DNA from: Camarhynchus parvulus
Lineage: Eukaryota > Chordata > Aves > Passeriformes > Thraupidae
Assembly (NCBI RefSeq): GCF_901933205.1
Contig: NC_044600.1
Coordinates: forward strand, 2,480,001 to 2,544,000
Direction of reading: 5' to 3'
DNA length: 64,000 bases
A program made the position numbers and the translations under genes. Shown piece after piece: positions 24,871 to 37,899 of the stretch. The notes beneath the pieces are model-generated. The model did not search any database and was not told the DNA's origin. It was given only the letters and a program-made list of their open reading frames with translations. Every line of letters starts with the position of its first letter. Positions within the stretch are counted from its first letter, which is position 1.

Positions 24871-27119
24871 GTACTGGGACACAGGCCTTAGGACTCAGCT
24901 TAATTTCATCCCAAAACATTCTGGCAAGCCTGACAATATTTATAAATTACTAGTAGATGCTGTTCTACTTGGCATTTAATAATTTTTAAAAAACATTTTC
25001 CAATTTTTTATTATACCTCAAGTTTTGCCAAAGCACAAAGAAAACAGCTGAAGATGTTTATAACGTCACTATCAATTCCTAAGATGAAGTTAGGGCATTA
25101 GAAATTAACCCTTTTAGCCACTTAAATTCAAGTTTCAGGAGTTGTTACAATCCCACCAAATAGGAATGCTTAGTTCAGTTATTCCTGTGTTCTTTAACAG
25201 TACACTGAATAATTTGCCAACATGAGTCAAATTCAGAGTTTCAATCCTCTGCTCCTAGAGGCACTAAAACAGAAACTCAGAATGGCCCAATGGCCTGCCT
25301 ACAATGTAGCATTTAGCTAAGAGAAAATACTTGAGATCTCATGGACAAAACTTAAAAAAATCACTGCATGCAGCAAGACGTAACAGTCCAAAAATGAGAC
25401 TTTTAGAACTTGATTCAGTCTCACATGAGTCCACCAGCAAATGTAGGGTTGGAAAAATCCACAAGAAGCCACATCTTAATATTTTTTGCTGCAGCACTCA
25501 CTAGATAAAGTGGATTTGGTTGTGCCACTAACAAGTCACAGCCTTGCAGAAGCTCTCCTGCCACAGCAGCTGATCAGAGTCCAGTGGTGGGAAACACGAG
25601 GAGCGCTCCACTGTGCTGAGAAATCCCAAGGGAGTTCAGCATCCTCAGCTGCTGATGAGACAAATGAGGCAGGGTCAGTCTCCAGGGCAGACAGAAGCAC
25701 CAATTTACACCAATTTAGCCTTTCCATACAAGCCCTGCTCCTTGTTTCTCTCGGGCTTTAAAGAGAGATGAAAGCTGTGGGTCAATGATCTCGCTGTGAA
25801 AGTCCCAAGGCTCATGAGAGACACCATAGCACAGGAACAGAGGAATAAAACAGGGACTGATGAAGATACAACTAAATTGTCTACCTGTTACCTGAATTTC
25901 ATTCTTTCAACAGGAAGCAAGTCATCTTTTCTTCAAGCATTTCATTAAGGCTCTGGGTGAAGGCACACACAAATATTGCTACATTTAATAGCAGACACTG
26001 ATGAAGAAATTTCCTCTGTTCTCACAGTATTTTTATTTTCCTTCCACTGCCCATTATTAATCATCCCTCTTTCATAAGGAGCAAACTTTCAGACAGGGCA
26101 AGCTCCTACATTCCAGCATTTTGTTTTCTGGTTTTTGATACCGATTCCACCATCTCAAGGCCATGCTTTTGCAATGCTTATTTAAATTTGTGCCACCAAT
26201 GGCTGCATGAATCACAGTTATTTAATTTCCCTGTACTACAAGCCTTGTCCTTCACCCTACTAAAGAATAAATTTCTTTGTTGAGTTTAATTTGCTTAAAG
26301 AAATACATATTAAGTGTAGAGAGGGAAGGAGCCCTGATTTAAGGACAGACTTCTGAGGGCATTGTGGTTTTTAGCAAGAGTTTGAGGGCAGCATCACTGC
26401 TCACCATGGAATCTAAATTTCAGATGTACCTCTGAGCTGAACCCACAAACTGAAAATGGACACAGAACAAATACACAGAAATTCTGGTAATACAAATTAT
26501 CAGCATGGCTACAGGAAGAATTTTAAAGAAAAAACAAGTTACACACTGCAGTAGGAATATCTAGGCTTGCTTCGTTATCAGGAATCAATGTTATTTTTCA
26601 GCGAGACACCTGTATCTGCAATGCAAGCCTGGAATTACCTTTATCAGCGAGTTACCACATGAATCACAGCTAAAATTATTTATTAGGGACCACGAGAGCA
26701 GCAGGAATTATTTCAGCTCGCCAGGCTGGCTGAACGCTCACACCATGGGTAAAACAGCTCATTGATACCCAGACCCTTGCACAGGAGTTCCCCTGCACGG
26801 GGCAGAGCTCAGGAAAGCAAACAGATGCTGCTGCTCTGCACATCTGCATCCCTGCAGACCAGGAATGACCTCTGGCACCGAAAGGAAATAAATCCAGCTC
26901 CTCCAGCAGGGCTGCTGCTGCTGGAGCTATCACAGAATGACTCTGAGCTGATATTGGGAACTGAAATCATTATTCCTCTTACAGTAGCTGGGTTTGATTT
27001 TTGTTCCCCTACTGGAATGCAAATTACTCACTTCAGAGGACTCTCCTTACTCCTTGGTGAAAGTCAGAACATTCTGGATTTAATTGGGGTTTTGTTGAAT
27101 TGATAAACATGGTGCATCC

Positions 27120-27360
27120 CGAATGAATCCGTCTCCAATAAATGTTAGCGAAACCTTACAAAATATTTTCCTTGATAAGCAAGTCATTTATGGGGGATTG
27201 ATTAATTTCTAAATTGTTTAGAAATCATCTTTACAAGTATTTTCATGACTTAGTGGGGAATAGAATTTTGACACTTTTGGCCACAAACTGACTTTGTCAG
27301 TGATCTGCGGCCATTAGAATTAAAGAAAGTTTTACTAAGGTTTTAAAATATTTGTAATTA
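27120..27360. promoter_or_regulatory. Candidate conserved non-coding element
   Basis: High-complexity AT-rich sequence with closely packed cores (gattgattaatttc, taaattgtttagaa, ttatgggggattg) and an isolated CpG in a gtcagtgatctgcggcc stretch. The texture resembles vertebrate conserved elements. No alignment was available to confirm this. Confidence 0.22.
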
Positions 27361-28419
27361 AGGTAGAAGACCTGAAAGACCACTACACGTCACAAATTCA
27401 ACCTACACTCTGCTGAACCTCTTGTACAAATCAATGCAATAATCAAATTTATAGCTAGAAATAATTTAGAATATATAAATAATGCAGGGTTACAGAGCAC
27501 AAAATGCCAAAATCCCATTTAGAATCAAATTCCATCTTTGAAAGCTTTTAAATTCTTTTTCAGTCTTGTAATAAACACCAAATTATCATCTATTAAACAC
27601 ATGATGTATATCTGTTTTTTCTCTACATAATTGTGTGTATATATCTATTTATGATCTGTACAATGACATTAGCTAAGTGTGTCTGGAGTATTTGATCTAT
27701 TAAAACTGTCATAAAAAACCAAAATATTAATATTCCCATTAACAAAATAGAGACTTGAGGCAAAGAGAAAATTTAAATATTTGTTTATGCTAAAAAAAAA
27801 AAAAGATGTCACATAGAAAAATTTAGACCAGGTCTTTTAAGTTCCAGTCCAGAACTAACTGCTCTTGTCACAAGTGTAGCAAAAAAAAAAAAGGTTTAAT
27901 TTATTTTACGAAGGTGAAAGCAAATGCTTATTCTGCTTAAAGTATTCAAATATGTGAATGCTGAACCAATCAATTATGAAGATTCACTTTTTAAAAAGAA
28001 ATAATGATGTAATAGGCATATGCAGGAAAAAAAAATTCACATCTGTAAGAACAAAAAAGGAGATAGAGATAAGAGAAAACTCATCCATTGGGAATGCAGC
28101 ACTAATCAGGCCTAAGAAAATAAAAAATACTGAAAATATCCTTTTGCATAAGTTTGGTGAGAACTATAAATAAATATGGTCCAAGTGATGAAGAGTAAAA
28201 GCTTTGGAAGAGACACTCAAATTTAATTTGTGTGGCTTTGATGAGAAATTTATCAGCAGAGAAGGTATTAATTCCATTCCACTCTAGAGGCATTTGTTCC
28301 TGAGCTGCCAGATAAAGGTGGAATTCAGATACAAATATGGTTTTGATGGTTTATTTTTTATTGGTATTTCTCTCTGAAAAATATCCTTGTGTGCTGGGGG
28401 AAGGCAGCTGACTCCAGCA

Positions 28420-28500
28420 GTTTGATCAAAGAGATAATTAAAAGGAAATTAATCTTTAAAGTGTTTCAAAGCCAGCTCGGATAGTTTGCATATTTGTGCT
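28420..28500. promoter_or_regulatory. Candidate conserved non-coding block
   Basis: Contains gatcaaagagataattaa and gaaattaatctttaaag, combining a TCF/LEF-like ATCAAAG core with GATA and TAAT cores within 40 bases, followed by agctcggatagtttgcatat. Suggestive of an enhancer only. Confidence 0.2.
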
Positions 28501-28908
28501 GTGGAACATCACAGAGCCCAAACCTGTGGGGATTGACAGAACTGGGCTCGCCAGGGCCAAGCTGGGCATGGGCACACAGAGAGGGCAAGTCTCGCTCCAG
28601 CTCCTCTTTTCACTTGAACACGAGCAGCTTTGTCCCAGTTTCCAATCAATTCTCCCTCAATCCCTGCTAACAAGGCTCCAAACCCCATTCCTGTGGGAGG
28701 GTGATCAGAGCCTGAGCTGCTCTCAGGTGATTGTGCACCCACACAGCTGTACCTGCACACCAAAATCAGAATTCTGTGATTGGGCCCCTCTTTAAAATGC
28801 ACAATTTTCATTTACTTTGATTATTTTAAATCTTCAATCAAATTAGCTGAATGCCTGAGCTTGCTCCATTTGTGGTGGCCCACAGCTGAAGGATGAATTG
28901 GGGAATCT

Positions 28909-28972
28909 ATTCCTTCTCTTACTTTAATAAAGGGACAGAAATTCCTTCTCTTACTTTTATAGAGAGACAGAA
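28909..28972 (+). repeat. Two-copy 32-bp tandem duplication
   Basis: attccttctcttacttt begins at 28909 and again at 28941. Both copies continue to gacagaa with a few differences (taataaaggg versus tatagagaga). A local slippage duplication with moderate divergence. Confidence 0.85.
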
Positions 28973-29579
28973 CCAGGTGTACCACCCCAGCTCTCCCACT
29001 TTGGGTCCACCTTACACCAGCACATGCCACCCTTTTATATAATTAATAATATTAATGCAGCAGTTCTGCTTGCAAGGCAAGTGAAGAGAGGAAATATTTC
29101 CTCTGGCCACTTCTGAAGATGTTGTGACATTCAGACTTTGTAATCTGCTAAAAGAGGGACAGATAAAATGCCCAGCAGTGATTCCAATAGGAAGGAGCTT
29201 CTGCACAATGTCAGCTATAAACACATTTATTTCAAGCTGCTAAAAACATATGTTCTTAGTTTAGTTTAATATTAAAAACCCCTACACTCTAAACTGAGAG
29301 ATAAAACCCCAAAACTTCATAAGTAAAGATGCACAAAATGGAGTTAGACCTGAAATTAGATTACTAATCAGTTGATTAAAAATAATAATTTAAAACACTT
29401 GCAGTTTTAGAATTATTTAAAACACAGGTACCAAGAATAGTTGGGCTCTGATATGCCCTGACTGAAAATTCATGTAATTTACTCTTTGGAAGTACTCAGG
29501 GAAAGTAAAAATCTTTCAGAAGATATTAACCTTCCTAAAATAAGTTTTATAGAACGGGTTACTTGAGGTCTCAAGTAAA

Positions 29580-29860
29580 CAAATAACAAAAATATGATTC
29601 TTCAGCAAGTTCTTTTGAGCCTCCAAATCAATCAACACTTGGCAGCATTTCTCAGCTGTTCCTATGAAAAGCCATGTACAGATTGCAGAAGCATCAGTTG
29701 CTCTGATAAATCTCACTATGCTAATGAGGTTGATTATTTTCTCTCTACAGATGAGAGGAATATTGGCATATAGGCAGTAAACTGTTATTAGCACATTCCC
29801 AATAACTGTTTTTATTTTCTGACTCATCGGCCTGGGCCCATCTATAAATCTCATAGGATT
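29580..29860. promoter_or_regulatory. Candidate conserved non-coding element
   Basis: Long, complex AT-rich block containing ctatgctaatgaggttgatta, caataactg, gcacattccc and ggcctgggcc segments, with no simple repeats or transposon similarity. A minus-strand frame (29516-29854, 112 codons) runs open through it. The translation has no recognisable domain, and I regard the openness as incidental. The sequence character fits an ancient regulatory element better. Confidence 0.25.
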
Positions 29861-32164
29861 TATGGACCTAAGGAAATCAGCACCTCCCTCTTGCCAAGTG
29901 TTCTGCTGAAATGGACCTGGATTCTCTATAAAGTAAAGATTCCATAAAGACTTGACCCTTCTTCCTTTTGACTTTGTATTTGCATCTCCAGATAGATTAC
30001 AAGAAACCTACAATTAATCTATTAAAAAACACAATGCATTTTGTTCTGACCCCCCAAATTCATGCTAATTATTAGACAAAAAATCTAAATAAATGGGCGG
30101 AAAGTTAGACCCACATGGTGTAACTGGGAAGGCTGAATTTTGTACATAACAAAGCTCTGGTTTGTCAAGAAAAAATCTATGCATAAGAAAGGCTTAGGCA
30201 ATTGTTTAATTAAATCTAGACCATCCATTTGTGCTATCCATGCTCATTTATCCATGCTCAGTTTAGAAGTGTGCCAAGAATGAAGCAGGGAAATACAGGT
30301 GACCAAGAGGTCAAGCTCAATGACATCTACTACAACAGAATTGCTTTTAGCTTCACCATAAATCAAACAGGAAAAGTAGCTAAACAAATTGTATCTGCAA
30401 AGCTGAAATAGTTCAACAGGGAGACAACAGAGCAGTGATTTAATCTTTCACCCCAAAATAACTGAATTACATGAATTGGTGCTATTATCCTATGTTATAA
30501 TATACTTTAGTACATGCAGGGCAATGAACATTAGGCAGAAATAGGAACTCCATGATATTACAATATATGATGCTGGGAGTGCAAAGTAGAGGAGCAAGGC
30601 TGGAACAAATGAAACTTGGGGATAGAATATTTCAATGGCAGAGAAATAAGGAAGATGCAGCATCCCAGAGAAATAAAAAAAAAATAAAGAATGTAGGCAA
30701 ATTCAGTCACTATTTCACCATTTGGCAAAAAAAAAAAATTTAAAGCTCCATGGGCAAGAATGGAAGTTTAACTCCTGAAAGTCTGGACAATGAGGATAAT
30801 TTTTTTTGTGCAAACACTAATTACAGAACCATTCAGACATGTACATTCAAATTCCTCACCACAGCGAGCCAATTAAACCATAGCAGCAAAGTTTCTCCAG
30901 AGCTCACTGAGGCCACCTCTTGCAGAGGTGCCCCTGCCTGCTGGAGAATAAATTCATGCTACAAACCCGGCTGGAACAGAGATACAGCCCAGACACACAA
31001 CGGATGTGAGAGCTTCCAGTTTGCATTGCAAGGCCACCAGTAAAGGATAGCAGAACAGTGAGATCAGATTTAGACAGGGAGATCCACAGGACTTCAGGGG
31101 CTTCAAACCCCCTTTTTAGGGCCCAGATAAATCACCAAGCTGCAGCTGAAGTTCCAGACTGAGGATGGTGAAGATTAATGGCTCTGTTCTCATGGCTGCT
31201 CTGGACAAATCTTAGGTCCCAAAAGGGCATTATTTGTTTCTTTGTTTGCTCTGGAGTGCAGGCTAAAAGAAGTAGTTTCTACACTTACATTTTTCCTCAT
31301 GGTTTTGTGTTTTGCTGTTGGCCAAGGTGACTTTCCCCATGCTCTAAAGGAACATTAACTTCATCAAGAATTACAGGCACTGGCTTGTCTCACAGAACCA
31401 TGGAAGAAGTTCTCTACACCCAGAAATCAGCATCTCATTGCTGATTATCCCACTTCTGGAGTGCCTGAACAGCAGAATGGAAGGCATTTAACAGCCAAAA
31501 GACATGTAGGAACTCAAGGGGCAAAGGACCAAATTGGGAAGCAAACAACAATCAAAACACCAAACTCCCTGATCTGATACAACATAAATTCTTCTGTCAA
31601 ACATATACATGTGTGTAGTTTCTTCCAAATTCTGGCAATATTATTTTATACAAAATCTTTAATTTTGTGCAAATGATAGCTGATACTATATTTCAGTGCA
31701 TATTTTTATTTATACCCCAGTTCCACTTATCTGCAAGATCTGCATCTTGTTAAATTTATCAAAATAACTTCAGCATCACTAGTGTGCAGGAAAAAGACCC
31801 CAAAATTGGATTTTACTGCTTGGCCTACCCTAGGATTCCTATAGTCCTGCAATTCTAGGTGTCCAAGCATCACCTGGAACAGCCAAGCTGTGTCTGACAT
31901 AGCATGGTACGGAGGGATTCAAAACTGTCAGAGATGCTGAACAATTAAAGCTTTAGCAGTTAGTCTTGGAAAGGGCTCTTTTTGATGTTCCTTGCCTGTC
32001 TTATAGGCAAATTACCTTTGATAATCTGGATGCCTGGCTCAGAACATTATAAAATCAAAGTTAGTTCCCAATACATCAAACTTTAATTTAGACAGAAATG
32101 CCTCCCTCAGAGCTGAAATGCTCTTAGTACATGGGCAGCCTTAATCTTGCATGTTCCCCTGATT

Positions 32165-32300
32165 CAAAATAATATTTCATCCTTACCCCTGAGCGGAGAG
32201 TTAAAAATAAATGCTGACAATTATAATTATGTACAAGTGAAGATAAAAGCAGACTCCATCAGACTCTGTTACACCAGAAACATTCCACCCATTTGGGCCA
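32165..32300. promoter_or_regulatory. Candidate regulatory block (TAATTA/GATA cores)
   Basis: gacaattataattatgtac followed by gaagataaaagcag gives homeodomain cores and a GATA site in close order. A 91-codon plus-strand frame (32147-32422) crosses it, with fairly protein-like composition but no known domain. A gaaag|gtgaac donor-like site lies at its GC-richer end. It is either an enhancer or chance. Confidence 0.18.
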
Positions 32301-32480
32301 GTTTGCTTTCTGCAGCTGGAAAGGTGAACAGAGGGAAAGGTGAAAAGTTAACATGGAAAAGATGTTCAGGAACACGCTGTAAAGCTTTTCAGAGATTTCA
32401 CCTGTGGGTTCTCATGAAGTGAAGGAAATATGCTGCTAAACCAGGTTTTTATTGTTCCTTCTCTGAGGAAGAGGGGGCAG

Positions 32481-32700
32481 AAGTTTTATTAACATTGAAA
32501 CACAGCCTATGTGTGTTATATTTTGTGTTATATTATAGCCTAATAAGTTTTATTAACATTGAAATGCAACCTAGATGTGTTATATTATGTGTTATATTAT
32601 AGCCCAATAAGTTTTATTAACATTGAAACACAGCCTATGTGTGTTATATTATGTGTTATATTATAGCCTAATAAGTTTTATTAACACTGAAACGCAGCCC
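32481..32700 (+). repeat. 64-bp tandem repeat, 3.4 copies
   Basis: Units start at aagttttattaac at 32481, 32545, 32609 and 32673, exactly 64 bases apart. The last unit is cut at 32700 after 28 bases. Each unit itself contains a doubled gtgttatatta motif, so the array shows nested duplication. Units differ at only a few positions (cacagcctatg, tgcaacctaga, cgcagccc), pointing to recent expansion. No coding frame runs through it. Confidence 0.95.
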
Positions 32701-33339
32701 AATTATGCTACAGCAGAAATATACACTCCATATTGTACATATTCAATTATCTCTAATGTATACATACCCTTATGGAGAGAGAGGAAAAGGTAATTTTCCA
32801 TTGTCCATTGCAGACAGACCTGGCAATGGAAGACAAGAAGTCTGAGAACCAATCCTGGTTCTGAAAGCTGGACACTGAAGCTGAAATAGATACCTGTGCA
32901 GCCAGAAGGATGCTGCTTCAAAATATTGTCTTGTGTTTGGTAAAAATCTTTCCATGCTGGGTTTTTAAATTGACTTTTGGTTTAAAAGAAGCAGAAATCC
33001 CTCAGCCTTTTACCATGGGAGGGTGAAGAGGCTCGCTAGAGCCTGGCTGTTTATGCTAATAGGAGAGTAACTCAATTTACTCGAGTACTGATCAATGCTA
33101 AACAATCAGAGAAGTTCATGTATTATGTATTTCAGAAGAACCTGTGCTTTTTAGTGGGATGTCACAAGGTTAAACTACTGGTAGACATCGTTTCCCTTGA
33201 GCCCAATTTCTGCTACAGTGCTTCCTATCCACATAATGAAGAAACAACAGCAAAATAAAGCATTGTTTGGAGCACATAATGAACTGCTCTCATAAACTGC
33301 AGCCTTCAAAAGTCATTCCATTTTACAGGTTGATGCAGC

Positions 33340-33520
33340 AGACAATTCTCAGGCCTCCATTTGCTGGCTGCAGGGGCAATGTGCACTGCTTTTCAGCCTG
33401 TCTCGGGAATTATTGATAGAACAATTGTCATGGCTAGCGCTGCTAATACGGGTGCATTAGCAGCTGGGAGAGTTTGTTACAGACTTCCTGGCAGGTGCGC
33501 TGAAAAACCTTCCTCTGCTC
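33340..33520. promoter_or_regulatory. Candidate conserved element with paired TAAT sites
   Basis: GCTGCTAAT (33439-33447) and ATTAGCAGC (33456-33464) form a perfect 9-bp inverted repeat around an 8-base spacer containing a CpG. Just upstream is a palindromic SOX-type core (acaattgt, 33421-33428) and gaattattgat. CpGs kept within otherwise CpG-poor DNA and inverted homeodomain cores are hallmarks of conserved developmental elements. The same bases could also be an exon (see 33397-33494). Confidence 0.35.
33397..33494 (+). other. Exon-like alternative reading of the 33.4-kb block
   Basis: A 98-base stretch lies between cactgcttttcag (acceptor) and GGCAG|GTGCGC (donor). One frame is open (PVSGIIDRTIVMASAANTGA...) while the other two contain stops. 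The peptide is small-residue-rich and protein-like but matches no family I recognise. The internal inverted TAAT repeat makes a regulatory element at least as likely. Confidence 0.17.
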
Positions 33521-33994
33521 ATCATCCTGAACAGTTACTCTAGGAAATATCCCAAATAAATAACTTTCAACTTATCTGTTCTTCCTGTCATTGACTGTTT
33601 TCTGTGATTTATTTGAGTCTCTTGCACGAAATTGCACTACAAATTCCAGACACTTGTTTTTGGTTCACAGCAATTCACAGGAAAGCTTTGTTTGATTTTT
33701 AAATCAAGTGAGAGCATTTTGAATTCATAACTAAAAGGCAAAATACTCCTGCATTCCTTGCAGCATTCTGCTGATGGGCACCTGTAAGGGATGCTGTTCT
33801 CAGACAATAACTCAAATTTTATACACAGTAACGAAAATTATACTTAAATTCAATCAGTAATAATAGAGATGATTTATTTCTTTTTTGTTACCATGCACAT
33901 GAAGGATCTCACACCTCTTGAAGCTACAGAACTGCTAATAGTTGTATTTCAAAATATTTATTTGTTTTTGACCTGGAATCAGTCACAAATACAA

Positions 33995-34055
33995 TATGGA
34001 ATAAGTTGCCCAAAGTTTAATGGAATCACCATTCCTGGAAATAATTAAAAATAGC
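33995..34055 (+). mobile_element. Possible old CR1 fragment
   Basis: ggaataagttgcccaaag...ggaatcaccattcctggaa parallels the CR1 3' region (ggaacaggttgcccagag ... catccctggaa). It is short and heavily diverged. Confidence 0.4.
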
Positions 34056-34751
34056 AGGAAAAGGCTCTGAGTACACCAAGGTTTGCCAAGCTTTGGTGGG
34101 GTTTTGGGCAAGAAGACATTCAGACATCTTCCGTGTCCTAGGTCATTCCACAGCTCTTTGGTAATTAGCAAAATTACCTCCAGTACCCACACCCAATCCT
34201 ACAGTGCACAGAGGAAAATGAATGGGGAACAGGGAAAGTTGTGGAGCAGCTCTGACGGGGATGTGGCTCAGAGAATTCACTCAGAAAATTGCACATGCTA
34301 ACAATGGCTTTTAGAACTGAGAGAGCTGGAGAAGGGATGATACCATGGAACACTTATTGAAATGTTCAGAGGCATTAATGCCACTATTTATACATCAGCA
34401 TATATTGCAAAGGTTACTTAACATCTCCTTAGATTAGTATGTTGTTCGGGATGAAATTAAAATTTATGACTAGAATTTTGAATAATTTATAGCTATCACA
34501 GGCTAGGCTACTTGAGAGTTTCTATTCAGTGGAATGAATACACAAATCTAGTTCAAATACATAATATATAGATATGGAATTAATTGCACACAGAAAGAAA
34601 GGCAACAAAGAGAGGCTGATAAAAAGGAGAAGTGGGTGCCTGTTTTGCTGAACATAGACAAAAAGCATTGCAGGAAATGGGTCACAGAGGAAGAAGACCA
34701 AGATGATCACAAGGCACATCATCAGGAGTCTATTCAGAAGTGTGCAAGAAT

Positions 34752-34797
34752 GGAAAACCTGAGGAGGCACAACAGGAAAACCTGAGGAGGCACTGAA
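34752..34797 (+). repeat. Two-copy 23-bp direct repeat
   Basis: ggaaaacctgaggaggcac occurs at 34752 and again at 34775, with little divergence. A small slippage duplication. Confidence 0.85.
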
Positions 34798-36636
34798 GGG
34801 CAGGAGAAGCGTTCTGTCCTGACAGAGAGCAGCCAAGATCTGCCCCCAGTCACTGGAACACACTCAGAGCCTTCCTGCCACTCTCTGCCCCTAAAACTGC
34901 AGCTGGGAGTCCCTGTTTTAACTAATCTGGTAGAATGCAGGATTACTAATTATCTTTAGAGATCCTTAATTAAAAGCAGTATTAGAGCTCACTGGGACGT
35001 TGGTATGCCAGGGTCAGCTTTCAAGGTAAATTTTATCTCACACAAAGAAAAGAGAGAAGTTTTAAGAGTCAATTTTCCAGATAAAGTGCAAAAGCCTTTG
35101 GGACAAGCAGTATCATCTGCTATGCACTTTAACATTACCATTTCCTTTAGGTGTTTTAGGAATGCAATTACACATTTTTACTAATAACAATTAGCTTATA
35201 TTTACTGCAACTGCACTCCTGATTGTGTTTGTCAGTAGTGATCTGTGTTGGGAACTCACAAACCCAACATAATTACCAATGTTTGGAAAAAGATGGTATT
35301 TGTGCTCACATGGAGTAGACCCAGGGAAAAAATATTGATTTATAGGATGGCAGCCTCAATAATCTTCACAGCAATTAAAATCTACTTATACAAGTGGGCA
35401 ATCAGAAGGATTGGATCTCCCTTCAGGATTTGCTTCCACAGCCCTTGAAACTGCTGTTAACCAATTCGCCATCATTCTCTTTTAACAATTTACATTCTAA
35501 AACCCCACCCTGAAAATTTCAAGGCTCAAGATCACTATTTGAGCCAAAGCATAAATATGCACACACTGGATTTTCTCTTCTTTCAAGTGAGTCCTTTTGA
35601 AAATAAAAACAAACATTCCTTTATTTCCTCAAGATGAGGTTAATGCTTTTCCAAGGAGACACTACTTTTGCAGATGGCTTGAATTAGAGAACTGCTACAG
35701 TTATCATTATGCAGCTATTCAAATAGAAAATTTTAGAATTTGGCAAAAAGGAGAAAAATAACGTCTCCTCAAATTCTGTCCAGACTCAAAGCAGAAAAAA
35801 GAGAACATGTAAAAGTCAAAAATGCTGAAAATAATCAAGCAGAATAATGCTTGAAAATTTGAAAATTATAAGTATGCCTGACATTAGATATGAAATTCAT
35901 ACATCCAAGGTAGGGAAGAAAAGCACAGTGGTAGAATAATTTACATAGAAAAAGAATCTGAGGTCTGAACAACAGGCAGGATAGAAATAATGCTGTGTGA
36001 AATTTAAGATCTAGACATGCAAAAAAAAGTCAAATTTACTTATTTACTTTTTTTTACTCTTTTCCTTTGTCTTTTCTTTCCTGCAGTTTTTTTTTACACT
36101 GTGCTGGGGATGGATCCCTGCGTACAATTAAATATTCAGACACATCAAAGCACACTAAGAGTGAGGGTTTGATTTCCAAGTGTTTATGGATGAAACCATA
36201 AGTCATCACAAAAAGTAGAAGATAAAATGCCACTGAGGTAGCCAAAAACTACAGAAATCTGATTTACCTCCTGTTAAATTTTCTTGTGAGAAATAACATC
36301 ATTAATAAATAAACTAATTTGTCTGCTCAGAGGAACTTGGCTCTAATTCTTCTCTGGGACTCACCCAGTAGTGAAAAACTGTTTAAAATTCTTCATTAAC
36401 ACCCATAAATTGACATTGTCACAAAACCGGTTGACAGCAATTTACAGAAGGAAAAATTCAGAACTGGAAACCAAGGTGACAGGTCAGAAATTAGATTAAT
36501 TTACAGATTGAGAAAACTTTCATAAGTTTTCCAAAAATTTTTAATTTCTATATTTTATCAGAGCACTTTATTTTAATGCATTATCTTTTCTTTAGGTGGC
36601 AGACAAGCGGAAAAAATAAAAAGCAATTTAAGTATA

Positions 36637-36712
36637 AAATCACAGACTCACAGCATCATTGATAATGGACAGATCCAAAGGGAGCAGAGTTAGGTCAAAC
36701 CTCATCTGGTTT
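36637..36712 (-). mobile_element. Possible old CR1 tail on the minus strand
   Basis: aaatcacagactcacagcatcatt...ggtcaaacctcatctgg loosely follows the reverse complement of a CR1 3' end (atcacagaatcacagaatcatt ... gtccaacc). Divergence is high and the call is tentative. Confidence 0.25.
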
Positions 36713-37899
36713 AAAAATCACAGCAATGTGCAAATGAGTCCAATAAAATGGTCTATTTTTAATATAATGATGTCCTGTCTGCAGAATATGATAATGCAGG
36801 ATAGACCTGAAACTAATCTCAGAATACTTCATTTACTGATTCTCCTGTAAAAAGTAACTGCAACAATTAGCAGTTTAATACATTTTCATTCATGAGCAGT
36901 GAAGAGAGGTCTTGTTCATATTTGATAAGAGCATAAAGCAGACCTGAGGCAATGTAATTAACCAGTTATACTTATTATTAGATTCAAGTTGTCTTTTCAG
37001 TCAGAACTGCTATTTGTAACTTGCCACCTGCAATAAGTTTATCTGCTGTCACCACATTGCTGTCGTACAGGATGCTGAGTTTATTGAGTGGTTGTGTAGG
37101 AAAGCATCAAAACAAATAAATAATCATACAAAGACTCCCAGTTCTCAGGTTTTCTCCTGCAGAATGCTACAGACACAAGGAAAACTGACTGTGGATGTAT
37201 GAGCAGACAGGCTCAGGTCTGGACTCAAACATCACACTCGCGTGAGTGGCTGAAACGTATTTTCTGGGATTCTTTGATTTCACTGATCTTTGGAAAAATG
37301 GCTGAAAAAAATCAAAATGTGGAGTTGCTCTAACCTTTTAATATAGATCTTCTGTTCCAGAAGAGAGAGAAAAAAAATCACCAATAGTTTAATTACTATT
37401 TTGGAGCCTTTCTCATATGTATTTTACTGGACAGGAGTGACAAGGCAATCCTTTAAATGCAACCCTAAAGACAACAAAAGTAAAGACTCAAAGCACACAG
37501 AGTGATGCTTCTTTCTGAGAATATGCAGAACAATATTCTGTTTATATTTACCCAAATTTTGGAAGTCAAAATGGAATAGTCCTCCTACGAGTTCTGAGAA
37601 TCAGTGTCTCTACAGAGGTGAAGGTGATAAGAGAAAAAGTAATTTGCCTTGAGCTTTCTAAATGGCTTTCTGCATGTTTTGTTTTGTTGTGGGTTATTTT
37701 GTTAGGTTTGGAGTTTGTCTGAGTATTTTTCTGTTAAGTTTCAAAGGAATTAGAACTAAAAATAGAACAGGGATGATGCTGTAAATACCAAGAACTGGCA
37801 CTTTTCTACCTGCATCATTTTTGCTCACAGTTTTTGGTTTTTTTAAACAAAACTTACTGCCTATTACATTTTGAAGCTCAGCTATACAAGATTTGATAG

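Larger units (their letters stand above)
24870..32480. other. Long AT-rich non-coding stretch
   Basis: No gene is supported over about 7.6 kb. Candidate conserved-element-like blocks at 27120-27360, 28420-28500, 29580-29860 and 32165-32300 are listed separately, with a two-copy 32-bp duplication at 28909-28972. No mobile element was recognised. Confidence 0.65.

Noticed and set aside
31390..31430. Possible CR1 tail (cacagaaccatggaag)
   Set aside because: Only the first 16 bases resemble the family. The downstream blocks are absent.
34522..34863. Hydrophobic 113-codon minus-strand frame, considered as an olfactory-receptor fragment
   Set aside because: No receptor signature motifs in order. 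The hydrophobicity comes from reading purine-rich plus-strand sequence in antisense.
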